This document shows positions 34,748 through 46,690 of a stretch of DNA of 64,000 nucleotides, one piece after another. This DNA comes from Sorghum bicolor (Eukaryota > Streptophyta > Magnoliopsida > Poales > Poaceae): NCBI RefSeq assembly GCF_000003195.3, contig NC_012876.2, positions 5,457,306-5,521,305 on the forward strand. Reading direction: 5' to 3'. The position numbers were made by a program, and so were the translations under genes. Positions within the stretch are counted from its first letter, which is position 1; each line of letters starts with the position of its first letter. Below the pieces are notes generated by a model. It was not told the origin of the DNA. It saw only the letters and a list, made by a program, of their open reading frames with translations, and did not search any database.

Positions 34748-35040
34748 GGCCAGTCTCAGTGGAGAGTTTCATGACGTTGTTTCCAAGACTGCCATGTCAT
34801 ATGAAATAAAATAAAACTTGGATAAAACACCCACTCTCAATGGAGAGTTTCATTTCATAATTTCATAGGCATTTAATTCCAAGACTCATAGAGAGTTGGT
34901 AATCGTGTCAAGAGAGTTTCATCTAGATGAAACCCATTTCTTCTCTCTTCTTAAATACACTGCCATGTCATCAAAACAGCCTATGTGGCAACTTATTTAA
35001 TGCAAATGAAACTCACATGAAACTCTCATTGAGACTGACC
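34748..35040. mobile_element. TTA-targeting MITE, chain member 3
   Basis: Element of 293 bp starting GGCCAGTCTCAGTGG and ending CTCATTGAGACTGACC, with TTA at 34745-34747 and 35041-35043. Same family as member 1 (shared GAGAGTTTCATG motifs). Confidence 0.85.
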
Positions 35041-35233
35041 TTAGTTCCCAAAAAATTTGCACATGCATGATGTATTAAATTTAGACAAAAACAAAAACTA
35101 ATTACACAGTTTACCTGTAAATTGCGAGATGAATCTTTTGACTCTAATTAGTCTATGATTATACAATATTTACCACAAACAAACGAAAGTGCTACAGTAC
35201 CCAAAATCCAAAATTTTTGCCAACTAAACAAGT
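35041..35233. mobile_element. Family A-related MITE lacking its left tip
   Basis: Starts directly at TTAGTTCCCAAAAAATTTGC, which would be internal to a GGCCTTGTTTAGTTCC end, and runs through the family interior to AACTAAACAAG. The missing left tip coincides exactly with the border of chain member 3. Confidence 0.6.
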
Positions 35234-35635
35234 CTTTAATCGTTTTCGGTTAGGATTGCTGGAGTTGTTTCCCGCTGAAATTCTGCACATCTGTTTGGCT
35301 CCGTATGTCTGCACGTCTACACGGTGGAAACCAAATACCTAATCTGAGCGCCAATTCTCAAAAATGAAATCTGGGCGCCTTGGCCAACTCCCTCACCTGC
35401 GGACGATGCCATAGTTAGAAAAAACGCAAAAGAGTAGGGGACAGAGTACTACTTGCATGCAGCGACGTCCGTTTGGTTGCCAAAGAGTAAATGGCTGCTA
35501 GCTTGCATGCTTCCTCGGCAATTGCATGCACCGCCCCGTGGAGTAAATGACGATGCCTCATATACATGCGGCGCCCGATATTACGGGCAATTTGAGAAAT
35601 GGATATACGCCGGGTAAAACGGGCTGGAAGGAGTA

Positions 35636-36058
35636 CTCCCTCCGTACTTCAAATAGTTGAGGTTTTGGGTGACTTTGCCATTTTCTCAAAAGCTGACGTT
35701 CTGCACCGTAGAAGAGAGAATTTGACGCGACTACCTCTGACAAAACTGAGCATTAGCATTGAATGTCTCCTTAGCCCGCACGCGTCGCGTCAATTGATTG
35801 GATGGATGAGTGGTAGCCTCACGCATGGGCCTATCAGGCTGCGCTCCCGCACAAAAAATAGCACACTAGGGAGTCGAACCGCGACCACTAGCCTCGGGCT
35901 ACGAAGGTCTCACCAACTGTGCTACGCTAAATTGTTGTAAAGTAAACACCCGCAATGCTATTTAATAAGGGCAAAGGAGGAAAACTAACCCCTAATTAAT
36001 TACTCCTTGGTTACCACAATCTTGTCCTAAACGTCAACTAATTCGGGTACAGATGGAG
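35636..36058. mobile_element. Stowaway MITE (423 bp) carrying a tRNA-like segment
   Basis: The left end CTCCCTCCGTACTTCAAAT and the right end ATTCGGGTACAGATGGAG pair as inverted repeats with extended matching (AGTTGAGGTTTTGGG against TCCTAAACGTCAACT). The flanks are TA at 35634-35635 and 36059-36060. It is longer than the 256-bp family member at 46000 because of central extra sequence, including the segment at 35850-35930. Confidence 0.8.
35850..35930 (-). repeat. SINE-like (tRNA-derived) segment
   Basis: The minus strand reads TAGCACAGTTGGTGAG (box A-like) at about 35908-35923. It then reads CGGTTCGACTCCC (box B-like) near 35869-35881, spaced as in an RNA polymerase III tRNA promoter, followed by a T-run (TATTTTTTGTG). 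There is no obvious acceptor stem, so a SINE relic is more likely than a tRNA gene. Confidence 0.45.
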
Positions 36059-36958
36059 TATTTGGTAAAAATATCAGTGGCAAAAGTAGCTCTGTTGGGG
36101 TTAAGATACCCCAGATATCTCAAGGCACCGATTAGTTAGCCACTCGAGCGACCCAGCTGGCCAAGGCCCACTAACTGCGGACCACATACCTAAGCCATGC
36201 AAGCCCCGGGCCAAGCACCAAGTTTGGTCCTCCACGACCACTCCCTTCTCCTTCCACTGCATGCGCCACACAACCATGCTCGACCTCTTCGGCTCTCCCT
36301 TGTCTTGACCCCTAGGAAAGGATGGGAGAGGCCAGATGCCAACAAGTACACCTGCCCTAACAGAGATAGGCATGCTCTGCTCGCTCTGCCATGACAGAGA
36401 GGATGACCATATCTCAAAAGGCAGGATCTTGGGGTAGATGCCATCCCTGCGCACCCCTGCATAGATAAAGACAACACCACAAAGTAGTGACGATTGGTAT
36501 GTCACTACACTGTCCAAAGTTAGCCTGACAAGACGGATGTATGACCCCACCCACTACGGGATGGGTTGTTGCAAGACCTCGGCCTTGACTTCATGAGACA
36601 AACCTGTAAGTGCATTCGCCCCCGATGTGGGTTTTGATAATTAATGACAACCAAATTAGGGACTAACATGTTTATCGAGCATAATCTACAGGTGTTAGTC
36701 CACTGATGGAATTGAACGAAAACATTTGGTGAATTATAGCACCCCTAAATTTCCAATGGACGAACGGTGTTTCGACTCAAGTGGCTACAAAGTTTTTATT
36801 CTTTGCTTGAGTTATAGGAAACGCCGCACTATCAAGAGGGATGCAAATTGAGTTGGTAAGATGAGGATAAGAGTGCTCAGGTCAACTTAGCTCTTGCGCT
36901 TGAGAGACACACTTGCACGCACGAAACAACTAGGAAGTTTCTTCTCTGCCAGGGTGAG

Positions 36959-37311
36959 CCGGTAGTACCGACCCTCAGGGCCGGTGGTACCGGCAGTGCT
37001 AGCCCTTCTCCTGAGTTTTGCGAGAAAATGAACTACCGGTAGTACCGAGCTCGGGCCGGTGGTACCGGCCAGCACCAGTAGTACCGGTGTGAAATGCCGG
37101 TAGTACCGACAGGCCAAATCTGCGCTGACTTTGGTTGCGGAGATTTGAACTGCCGGTGGTACCGGCCTTCCACCGGTGGTACCGGCAATGGTCGGTAGTA
37201 CCGACAAAAGCCCGGTGGTACCGGTAGGCTTATTTCTCGCAAATCCTAGAGACTTCTTACCGTTAGATCTGAGGTAGCCGGTGGTACCGGTGGTTGCCCC
37301 GGTAGTACCGG
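36959..37311 (+). promoter_or_regulatory. Array of 12 dyad motifs upstream of the LTR TATA box
   Basis: Twelve copies of a 13-bp motif, CCGGT-NGT-ACCGG with small variations (N is A or G), spread over 353 bp at irregular spacing. Each has 5-bp arms complementary across a 3-bp centre. The last copy ends about 20 bp before TATAAATAG. A second cluster of four lies at 38009-38090. Position and repetition suggest a factor-binding or structure-forming regulatory array; function is inferred. Confidence 0.7.
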
Positions 37312-37330
37312 CAGTTGTTCAGGACCTTTG

Positions 37331-37338
37331 TATAAATA
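37331..37338 (+). promoter_or_regulatory. LTR TATA box
   Basis: TATAAATA followed by GCTCTTCCC, about 726 bp into the inner LTR. A CT-rich transcription-start-like stretch follows. Confidence 0.6.
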
Positions 37339-38008
37339 GCTCTTCCCTCATTTCTGACCGTTAGCTCTCCCATTCCTTCAACTCTACATCTGAGAAATCA
37401 GTCTCCAAGCTTTGTCTCACCCACTCTCTCTCCCTCTTTGCTCCTAGACTTCACTCCTTGAGAGATTCGAGCTAGAGAAGTGAGATTAGAGAGTTGGGAG
37501 CTTCGATTTGTGACTTGAGCACTTGGATTCTTCGTCTTGCCGGTTTGGTTTGCATTTGTTACTCTTGGGTTCTTGGAACCCTAGCCGGCTAGGCGTTCTT
37601 CGTGGTTGCCCGTGTTGATTCATTTGTGAGGGCACCCCGAAGTGTTTGTATAACCCTTTGATTCTTAGTGGAAATCTTGAGCTAACCTGTGTGGTTGCTT
37701 GAGGGAGGAGACCTAAGTGGTCACCTCAACAACGGGGACGTAGGAACTCCTTCGTGGGGATTGCCGAACCTCGAGAAAAATATCTTGTCTTGCTGTGGAG
37801 GTAGCATCGACTACCCTTGTTCTTGTGTTCTTCGTGTTCTTCCTCTCTACTCCCTTTCATAGGTGAACAAGGGCCGATCTACATTTTGGAGAAGAACCGA
37901 GCCAAGGGAACTTCAACATCATCCTCTACTACATCTAGGAGAGTGGGGTAACTCTCAGATCTGAAATCAAAACTCAATCTACTCTGATTTCGTAGCTCTC
38001 ATAGGGCG

Positions 38009-38090
38009 TCGGTAGTACCAACAGTTGCGTCGGTAGTACTGGCTGTCTTACACCGGTAGTACTGGCCCAAACTGTCGGTAGTACCAGTAG
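38009..38090 (+). repeat. Second cluster of four dyad motifs
   Basis: Four copies of TCGGTAGTACC / CCGGTAGTACTGG-type units near the 3' end of the inner LTR, in the region that would be transcribed. They are more degenerate than the upstream array and all have an AGT centre. Confidence 0.7.
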
Positions 38091-38884
38091 GCATTTAACT
38101 TCCGCAACTTGAGCTTTTGAGTTTTAGGTTTTTAAGATACGCCTATTCACCCCCCCTCTAGGCCAATTAGATCCTTTCAAAACCAAGCCACCGGGAGCCT
38201 CAACCCGACAACCTAGTATCAAGGTCTACATTTCCATGACCCGAAAGAGCAACCAGTAGCCTAAGAGCAGCTACCTACTCCCTCAATGTCACCACAACGC
38301 CACCAGGCGAATAGGAGACGATAACGAAGGCCATGGCAAGACCTTGGAGAACCACTACCATGCCAACAGTGCCATCATGACTGGCACAGTAGCATCACAC
38401 CACACCATGTCATGGTGTGGGGAGCAAGACCATGACAAGCATAATGATGGACATGCCTAGACGTTCGATGACACCATGGCAAGACATAATGGATTGTCGG
38501 CCAAGTTTACTCGCTTCTCCCTCCCTTACGCTTTTGACCACTCAGGTCGGGAGAATCCATCTCTCTACATCGAATCTGGCCCCTGAACTCTATCTAAGGG
38601 TGGCCAGGCCTCCCTTCATAGGGGACGAAATCTCAAGACTCCATTCGGGCTTTCATTCTCCTCATTGCTCCTACCCCGAATCCCTTAGTTTACACACCCC
38701 CATTGTAAGACTTCAGAGCACTTGAACTGAGGAACATGAACTTACTACCATCTCTAAGGTTGGACATAGGGCTCCGACATAAACCATTATAATTTTCTTG
38801 TGTCTTTGAGTACTACCATCGTCTTCCTAGAGCAGCGTGGCACGCATAAATTCACTCGTTGGTTTATAAAACACCGACAAGCTC

Positions 38885-39460
38885 CTTATTTACTTGTTGT
38901 CAAGTTGATTGAAGGCATAACTTTATGTGGTTGACTGTTCACAATCACAAAGCTTTACCTTAACCATCATTTTAGAATGTAAACTAATCTCCCATGCAAA
39001 ATCCATCTTGCACACGCACTGTAGATGATAAGGGCCATGGGTATTACCTTGGAAAGAACATCTGGCTATCTGGACAAAGGGTGGGCTGATCTAACTGCTT
39101 AGAGTTCGGTTGGACGTGGGGTATCTTCTCAGGCAAACTATGGAAGACATAGATAGACTCTGATCAATATATATAATTGGTCATGTTTTAACAAATTAGG
39201 AAACATATCACAACCATCTAGGTAAGGTCACTAATCTTTTAACCCTACCCAAATAAGGTGAGTAGGGGGAACCTAGTTCAAGGGATCATTCACATCAACA
39301 TCCACAAACACAAGATATAGGGTAATACCTCAGCTCGAGGGCTAAATCTGTATAAAATCATAGCTATAGGAATGCACACATAGTCAGTGACAAAACACTA
39401 ATCAGTCGGTGTGCTAGGGGAGAGTGCACTTATATCCATCTTAACAAGCTCAATGGCTAT
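38885..39460. other. Intergenic DNA between solo LTR and LINE tail
   Basis: No recognised gene or repeat border. Confidence 0.4.
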
Positions 39461-39997
39461 GATCATTGTCAACAGAACCATCTTCGCCCCTGGCTTGATT
39501 CTTTACTTCGGGAGACTGGACTTTGTCATCGAAAAGCAAGGTGACTCACTCCTGACATGACGCTCACCCAAGCGAAGATGTTTGCTTTAATGACCGATGG
39601 GATAGAAGTTTCGAGGAGCAGTCGATCTTGTTCAAAAAGGGCCTTAATTCCCTTGTTATTCTAGGTGCTTGGACTCTCTGGAAGCATCACAATAGATGTT
39701 TGCTTTTGATGGTGCTTCTCCTAGTGGGTCTCGACCTTTGCTGCCAGCTATAGAGGATTTACATATTTGAGATTTGGTGGAAGCATGAGGTGTCAATTTT
39801 CTCATGGCTCTTATGCCGGAGGAAGGTTTGACCAATATGTGTTTAATATATGTGATCATGCTCGGTCTATTGTTGTAAAGGTTGCATTTTTTTGGTTTTA
39901 ATATCTAGGCTTACTATGGGGTCGTGTGCTCCTTTTGTAAGGGATGGTATCTTGTGTTTTGTTCTCTTTTTACGATGATACACATCCTTATGCGTGT
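39461..39997 (+). mobile_element. 5'-truncated LINE tail
   Basis: Around 39630-39690 the plus strand encodes KGLNSLVILGAWTLWKHHN, matching the C-terminal region of grass L1-type ORF2 proteins. It then shifts frame and continues into a LINE-like 3' UTR (TTTGTTCTCTTTTTACGATG ... CGTGTTCGAGAAAAAATG), ending in a short A-run. The 5' border is approximate. Non-coding relic. Confidence 0.6.
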
Positions 39998-40673
39998 TCG
40001 AGAAAAAATGTAACCATATAAAATGTTCGAGTTTATTGTTCTAATATATATACCCTACACTAGTACTTCATACAAGAAATCAATTCTCATGATTTGAAAT
40101 GTTTCATGGCATGAACATGTTACTGAATTCTAGTATTGTGCAAATGCCTAAATTACAGTTATTAATGATAGTTCTATGTTTTAAAAATAGGTTTGAACTT
40201 TTAAGGTCAACACTTGCTCTAGTATACAAGACGAGTGGATAAGTGCTAACAGATGCCATATGAAACGTCGGTCTGGGGGGTAATCTCCAAAAAAAATCAG
40301 CCTGGGGCATTGATGCAAATCTACGAAATGAACAAAACAAACATATTAAGCATGAACCTTTTCTGTGGTAGGACCTTAATTTGTTAAGCAACTGAGCATG
40401 AGGCTAGAGCATAGACAGCTTTTTCTATAGAGTTAAGATGGAGTAACTTCTTCCGGGATTCAAGGCCATGTTTAATCACCACCATTCGAAGTGGGATTCC
40501 GGAGAATCCATCCTGCGCACTTCCTTACCCTCAGATAACTTAGTTTAAGTATGGATCTCCTGCTAGTTAATTAAGAAATGACTATTTTTTTTGTTAGGCA
40601 TCCATTAAATTGACACTCACTTTACCACTTTTCTCTTGGTATATTTATCTTTCGGTTGCCTACAGAATATTAT
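39998..40673. other. Intergenic DNA, no recognised feature
   Basis: AT-rich. A possible MITE terminus (AAGGCCATGTTTAATC) lies at 40463 without a partner. Confidence 0.4.
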
Positions 40674-43600
40674 TGTAATACCCGATTTTAAGGATAAAAC
40701 CAGATATACACCATATGTGAGTCTTAGAAGTCAAATCTCACATATAGCTACAAATAAGGGGTAATATCAAAAGACAATGCATAAATATATAACGTACTTA
40801 GTATAAAAGATATAACCTTTGATATCAAACAGCGGACAGACAACTCCAAACTTCGGGTATTAACTTCCCTCTACAGGATCCAACTGACTGGTTGATCACA
40901 AGCCCAAAACTTCTCCTGAGGTGTGGGGGAAATAGCAAGAGTGAGTCCATGTCGAACTCCACAAGTATAGCAACTAGATTGTATATATCCCACAATCTCA
41001 TGATCAATGTGACATAAATAATGTAGAGCATTAAACAATAAATAATAAGTATTTTAACACACAGGAATCATCACCCTTAATGTAGATGTCCCCAAGGCCG
41101 CTCCTGACCGTGAGCTCGGCTAGTATACTAGTTTTAACACTCTGCAGAGGTTGTACATCTTTACCCATGAGTCATGATTTACCCTTTCGCCCGAGGTGAT
41201 CAGCCTCTTAACCCACTTCCAAGGAAGGTCGGCAGGGATCACTATGAAGCCTTTCAAAAGTTCGTCTAACATGTTAGGGCCGCAAGGTTTCCTTTGCGCG
41301 CAGATATAGAGCCCCCCTTCCGATGGCACAATGACTCGCAGCCTATACACATACAGACAGAGGCCACACTATACCCAAAACGGTTCAGCCCCTCCGCCCA
41401 TTCGGGTAACCTCTAACATGCTAGAAAAGGTCTTCATACTAAGCTAAAGCCAGAGCCATTATAGCCCTCATGGTTGCACTGTTGTCCCGGGTGATCACGT
41501 ACAGACAAATCATCAAGTTGCTAAAAAGTCATTTTTATCATTTATTACTTAACATTAATCTAGTCACACGATCATGGTCACAGAAATAAAATCCAAATGC
41601 TATACTTGCCTTAATCCAATTGCTCTTGCTTATCCTGCTGGTCTCACTAGTTGTCCAAGGCTCAGATCTTGATCACTGAAGTACTCTTGTTCACCACGAA
41701 TTGTTTACCGTCTAAATCCGATCATCGATCACAAACATACGGCAACAAACATACACGAAGCAAACAAGGCTACAATTAGAACAGTACACCAATCATATAA
41801 AAATAGTATGAAAAGTTTATAAAAAGATTCTACACATCACTACGATCACACGAACGTAAATATCACGAAAATCGAAGCTAAAACGGAAAATTTATGAATT
41901 TTCTAAGATTTTATATAGAAAAATAATTAATTAAAGTCACGAAATTATAAAGTTTCAAACTGAGAAAACAGTGTTACTAACATGTAGATATTTCAAAGAC
42001 GAGTCTAACGCAATTTGAATGGGTCAAAACGGAATTAAAATGAATATTTTATGACCAAAAGAAAATCAATGGCAAACTTGTAATTTCCTGAGCGATTAGT
42101 GCTGGGCCGGTTCGGAAACAAATAGCGTAAACCAGATAGACGCTTTGGAGCGGGTTCATTTGGAAATACTTCATAGAAATACCTAGATTAAGTTAAATTA
42201 TATTTGAGTTACAAAATCGAGATAAAACTAATTTTATTTTTTTTTGAAAATGTAAATTAATACACACTAAATAATATTACCGTCGAGAGTTTTATATTAC
42301 AAAAGAAATAGTCACAAGCTTAATTTATTTTAATCAAGGGAGATCATATTAATGTTTGCTTATAAAATATCATGGCGCAGAACCTATGTTTGCTTTTAAT
42401 TTAGAAAAGTGGTAGCATGCACACTAATCAAATTAGTAGCTAATTTATTTAACTCAGAAACATGTGACGTGATTATCACTGAATTGGAAAGGAGGTTGGG
42501 CTGACCATTAATCATTATGTCACTTGCGGCATGCAACGGAGCAAGCTGGCTTGAGTCCTTCCACTGGTTTGGCTTTGGATTGCAGGATGGTAAGATGCAG
42601 CGACTGCTCAAATAGATATCTAGTGTAGTCAGCTGATGAGGATTATGCTTGAATTAGGATAGATGCGTGAACTAAAAGCAAGGTTATGCACGGTTCCTTA
42701 CCAACAACAGAGAAGCACCAAAGAAGACAGCAGGCGTTGATGACCAGACCTGCTGCTCAAACGATTCTCCACCTCCGTGATAAGAATAGCGATAGTAGAT
42801 GGATCAGCAATGCTGGGATGATAAAGAGGGGAAAAAAAAATTGATTTACTACCTAGGGATTCCTAAACCTGGGGCTTCCCTCATGGTAGTTTTGGTGTGT
42901 GCTTAACCCAAAAAGTTGGTACATATATAGGGAGAAAAACTCGTCACATCCACATCAATTAGCAATATGGTACTAATTGATGTTGAAATCTCCATCTTTA
43001 CTAATAGGTCTAATTAATTATTAAAGCCCATTAGTAAATAAAACATTTGGTCTTTGAATCATGATGACGTTGGATTTGAGTAAAATGAAGAAATTATTAT
43101 TTTCGAAATTAATTATTTTCATGGATAAAATAATTCTAGAAAAGTTCATAATTAGTAGTTAAGCCACGAAAAATACTCCGAAAGCTTCGAAAATTTGGGA
43201 AAAATTCTCAGAGATATTATAGAACATGAGGAATCCAAATAAAGTATTTGGAGCTTATGATGAGATAATTTGGGGCATCTAAAATTAGATTTATGCTCAT
43301 AGAAAAGGCTAGAAAAATACTCGAGAAGTTTGTAGATATTGCTTAATGGACGAGAAACTCAAACGAGTGACTTAGGTTTGAAAGAAAAGATTCTGAGAGA
43401 CCCTGACCGAAATCTTGAGCTAAGAGACAAGGAATTTGATTGTAGAAAAAGATAAATACGTGTCGAATAAGGAAGATCGATCTACTAAATGTATTTTAAA
43501 TATTTTTCTTACTATCAACACACAAAGGAGCAATAAGCAGACATCACCCAAAATCATATGCATCAGCATGTATACACAACCATGTTGCTAAGCCTTATGA

Positions 43601-43720
43601 TAAACTTTAATCTAATGAAAAATATTATTTTTTTCCTATATTTTCATGAGCACAAAAAAAAAATACAAAACTAAATCGATTTTCATCTATTTTGAAAGGA
43701 GCAAATTTTAGGGTGTTACA
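40674..43720 (-). mobile_element. Large solo-LTR-like element, 3.05 kb
   Basis: Ends TGTAATACCCGATTTT and AAATTTTAGGGTGTTACA are imperfect inverted (TGTAAYACCC), with ATTAT duplicated at 40669-40673 and 43721-43725. No coding frame above 80 codons, no internal copy of the ends, no gag-pol motifs. In the minus orientation it begins TGTAACACCCTAAAATTTGC, which I recall as a common grass LTR start; the strand is therefore tentative. A non-coding LARD-type element is an alternative to a solo LTR. Confidence 0.75.
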
Positions 43721-43725
43721 ATTAT

Positions 43726-45997
43726 TTCGTCATCCGATTAGTGCGGCATATTATTAGTTGAGCATAGATGCTGTGTACAGATGGGTAACTCCCACTGTTG
43801 AAAAAAATGTTTGCATAGCCATCTCACTTATTGATGTACTTGACACCTAATAAGGGTCCACTTCATTTGAATTCTATCCAAGTGACTGTACTTATAATTT
43901 CCGTCTCAGACTGATGGTCATGCAATATGTTTTTCTAAATATACACAAATACAAATGGTTAGTTAAATGGAAGGTTAATAAAAAATAGAATGCATATCGA
44001 CAATTTGACAGTTGCTTGTTTGAAAACTCGATATTTTTTGAAGTAGCATTGGTTTTATTATGTCAATGCATGGATAATATTTTTGGGTGAATCACATAAG
44101 TGAACACTCTCAGAACTAGTTCATTCCTTAATATTCTGTCATGTTTCTGGTACAAATGGTACATTGAGTTAATTAGTAGCAAACTTGCTATGTGGAAAAC
44201 AGACAATATAATAGTGAGATGGGCAAAAGGTGATAGGTCCCTGACGGCTATCAATTGATTGTTATATATAGGACAGATTTTGGTCTACCTGATGTAGTAT
44301 TTATCATATGATTACTAGCTGTTTCTAATTAAACTTTAGTGCGGAAAGTTAGATTGTGAATGGAGTAAGTGGGAGTAATAATTTGTCCTAGGATACAACA
44401 TCAGGTCCAGATCTCCTCCATTACACTGATCAGGGAATGGACAGGATCCGACGCCTAAAATGCAGATTTTATCTAGTGCTTTCGCCTTTCGTATGCTCAT
44501 AATGGCTATATTATAGGTTAGAAAAAGACCGTACCCACTCCAGGTGTACTAACACTTACATCACTTCACATATATATATACATGCACAATCCACTACCAA
44601 CACATGAAAATTTTGGGGGGGCAGTTGATAATAATCATCAAGAAAATATATATACTCTCATCAACAAATTGAACTAGCTTCCAAACAGACTATATGCATG
44701 GCTTGTTATTCGGCACAAATCTAGCTCCAAAATCCAGATTGGACCTCTAGTTTGCAGACTAAATAAAAGTGATTTATTTAGTCTGAACTATACAAAACGT
44801 TTATCTCAGTAGCTCTAGATCCAAAATTTCTTGAAGCCCTGTATAACCAGCTCTAGGGCTTTGCCAAGCATGGTACGATGGAGAAACCTGTGGTGAAATA
44901 ATTAATTTATGAAAAATCATCATTAGTAGCTCGCATAATACTCCTTTCAAATGTATGAGTTTTAGGAAAAACTAATTACTGCAAAAGTTTTTAAGTACAT
45001 TTTGAGAATCTGAAGATTCTAATTAATTATTCAAACATAGTATTTTCCATATATGACAAAACATCCCCTGAAATATTTATTTATCTGTCCCTTCCAAAAA
45101 GGTTCTTGAACATATATATTTGAGGTTTGCGGTGATCTTGAAGTGTAAAACTGTAAATAATCCAAAGTCACAACTTTTGTCGGCCACACAGCAATATTAT
45201 AGTACTATGTACATGACACATTTCCACTGCTCCTTGTTCTCCTGTATGAAAAGGATGGTTAATATAACATATATACGTGCCTTGATGCTAACGCAAGAAA
45301 TAGATTCTAAAAGTTGTCCTAAACGATCAGCCGAATTAGGCTACGTACTAGCTACTTATAGATGCTTAGGGCAGCCGTTTCAGCGTTTTTATTCAGCTCT
45401 AGCTATAGAACTACTAGCTAAAGCTAGCTATATATACGTGTAGACAGAGGATTGATGCCTCTCTAGTCTTCGTGTGATTCCTGATCTGAAAATCAATGGA
45501 GAGAATGAAAGTGATGCCTTAAAGTTTCAACTGGTGCAAAAATGACAGCACATACATCGGATTAATCCTATGGCGATATATATATATATACATATCTAAC
45601 TATAGCTGCTTTGACGTGTAGGTGTTTTAGCTAATTAATAATCAATTTTTTTGTTCCATCATGCACACTAACTAAATCTCTCAAGTAGATTCTTCTTGGT
45701 TCCCAAATATGGACTAATTGTCTGATCTTGTGAATGCCAGTACAGCCTATAGATTAACCACAAAAGTCAACACTGGACACTGATTAACCACATTGCTAGA
45801 CTTAGCTAAAGTTTATGGAAGCTAAATTGGATAAATCCTACGGTAGTTTATACGTACCCACCATGCAGGAGGTAAATCATTATGCTGCTAAAATCTGCCA
45901 CTTCTGTTGTGAAAGAATGAACACCAATATTTCTTATAAATTGTAAAAATATACGAGGAAATACCTTCAACTTTTGAAATGAAATTTCTCTTGGTAA
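43726..45997. other. AT-rich intergenic DNA
   Basis: No gene or clear element. Short TA-rich microsatellite-like stretches occur near 44565-44580 and 45570-45590. Confidence 0.45.
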
Positions 45998-45999
45998 TA

Positions 46000-46255
46000 C
46001 TCTCTCCGTCACTGAAAGCTTCAACTCCTAGAATCTGTGCCAGTCAAACTTTTTTAACTTTGACTAACTTTATAGAAAATAGTATCAATATCTATGATAT
46101 AAAATGAGTAACTTATGAAAATATATTCTATGATAAATCTAATGGTATTAATTTTGTACTATAAATCTTAGCATTTTTTCTATAAATTTGGTCAAAGTTT
46201 TAAAAGTTTGACTTAGGACAACTCTAGAAGTTGCAGCTTTCAGGGACAGAGGGAG
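46000..46255. mobile_element. Stowaway MITE (256 bp)
   Basis: Ends CTCTCTCCGTCACTGAAAGC and GCTTTCAGGGACAGAGGGAG pair over more than 30 bp (continuing TTCAACTCCTAGA / TCTAGAAGTTGCA). TA flanks at 45998-45999 and 46256-46257. Same interior as the eroded copy at 26210 (mirrored GTCAAA and TTTGACTTAGGACA blocks). Confidence 0.9.
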
Positions 46256-46257
46256 TA

Positions 46258-46690
46258 CTCTCTTATTATACAGAACAATTATTTTTCTTTGTGTTCATTT
46301 TTCTGAAAAAAGTAAATTTTTAATTATCTTTGCAAATTATAGGACTCACTATCATTTGGATTATCGGGAAGAAGTGCATGATACCTAAAGCTGTCTAGCT
46401 CTTGAATCTACAAGACTGAATTATTTTGAGGTTTAGTTGATGGATTTTGAGGTTTGATCCAACTAGACATGAAACCAACACAAAATATTTGGAGGCCATA
46501 GGGTAATTTAAATAGGGGAACAAGATTCTCCCATTATTTAGCCCATGAAAAGATCGAGATGCCCAAGAGAAGGGTGAGTTGGGATCGGATAATCTAAAAT
46601 TCTTAGGGAAACTAAACCTCTCTGTTAACCCACTTCACCCAACATGACTACCGAGTGATGTCTATGTATACCACACAAAATTTTAGCACC
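46258..46690. other. Intergenic DNA, no recognised feature
   Basis: No gene or repeat border identified. Confidence 0.4.

Larger units (their letters stand above)
36605..38179 (+). mobile_element. Solo LTR (inner, nested), 1,575 bp
   Basis: Starts TGTAAGTGCATTCGCCC and ends TAGATCCTTTCA, with AAACC duplicated at 36600-36604 and 38180-38184. Early on it has GATAATTAATGACAACC, a phrase common at the start of grass copia-type LTRs. It ends after CACCCCCCCTCTAGGCC, also typical of such LTR 3' ends. A TATA box lies at 37331, and the orientation is set by it. No internal domain remains. Confidence 0.87.
36093..38879. mobile_element. Solo LTR (outer), interrupted by another solo LTR
   Basis: Starts TGTTGGGGTTAAGATACC and ends TAAAACACCGACA, with AGCTC duplicated at 36088-36092 and 38880-38884. 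Without the insertion at 36605-38179 and its 5-bp duplication it is 1,207 bp. There is no gag-pol sequence and no second copy of the ends, so it looks like a solo LTR, probably gypsy type. The lineage is inferred only. Confidence 0.8.

Noticed and set aside
35850..35930. Considered as a functional tRNA gene
   Set aside because: Box A and B motifs are present, but no acceptor stem or clear anticodon arm; it sits inside a MITE.
36959..38090. The repeated CCGGT units considered as a CRISPR-like array
   Set aside because: Units are 13 bp with irregular spacing, inside a eukaryotic LTR with a TATA box and target duplications; no cas genes.
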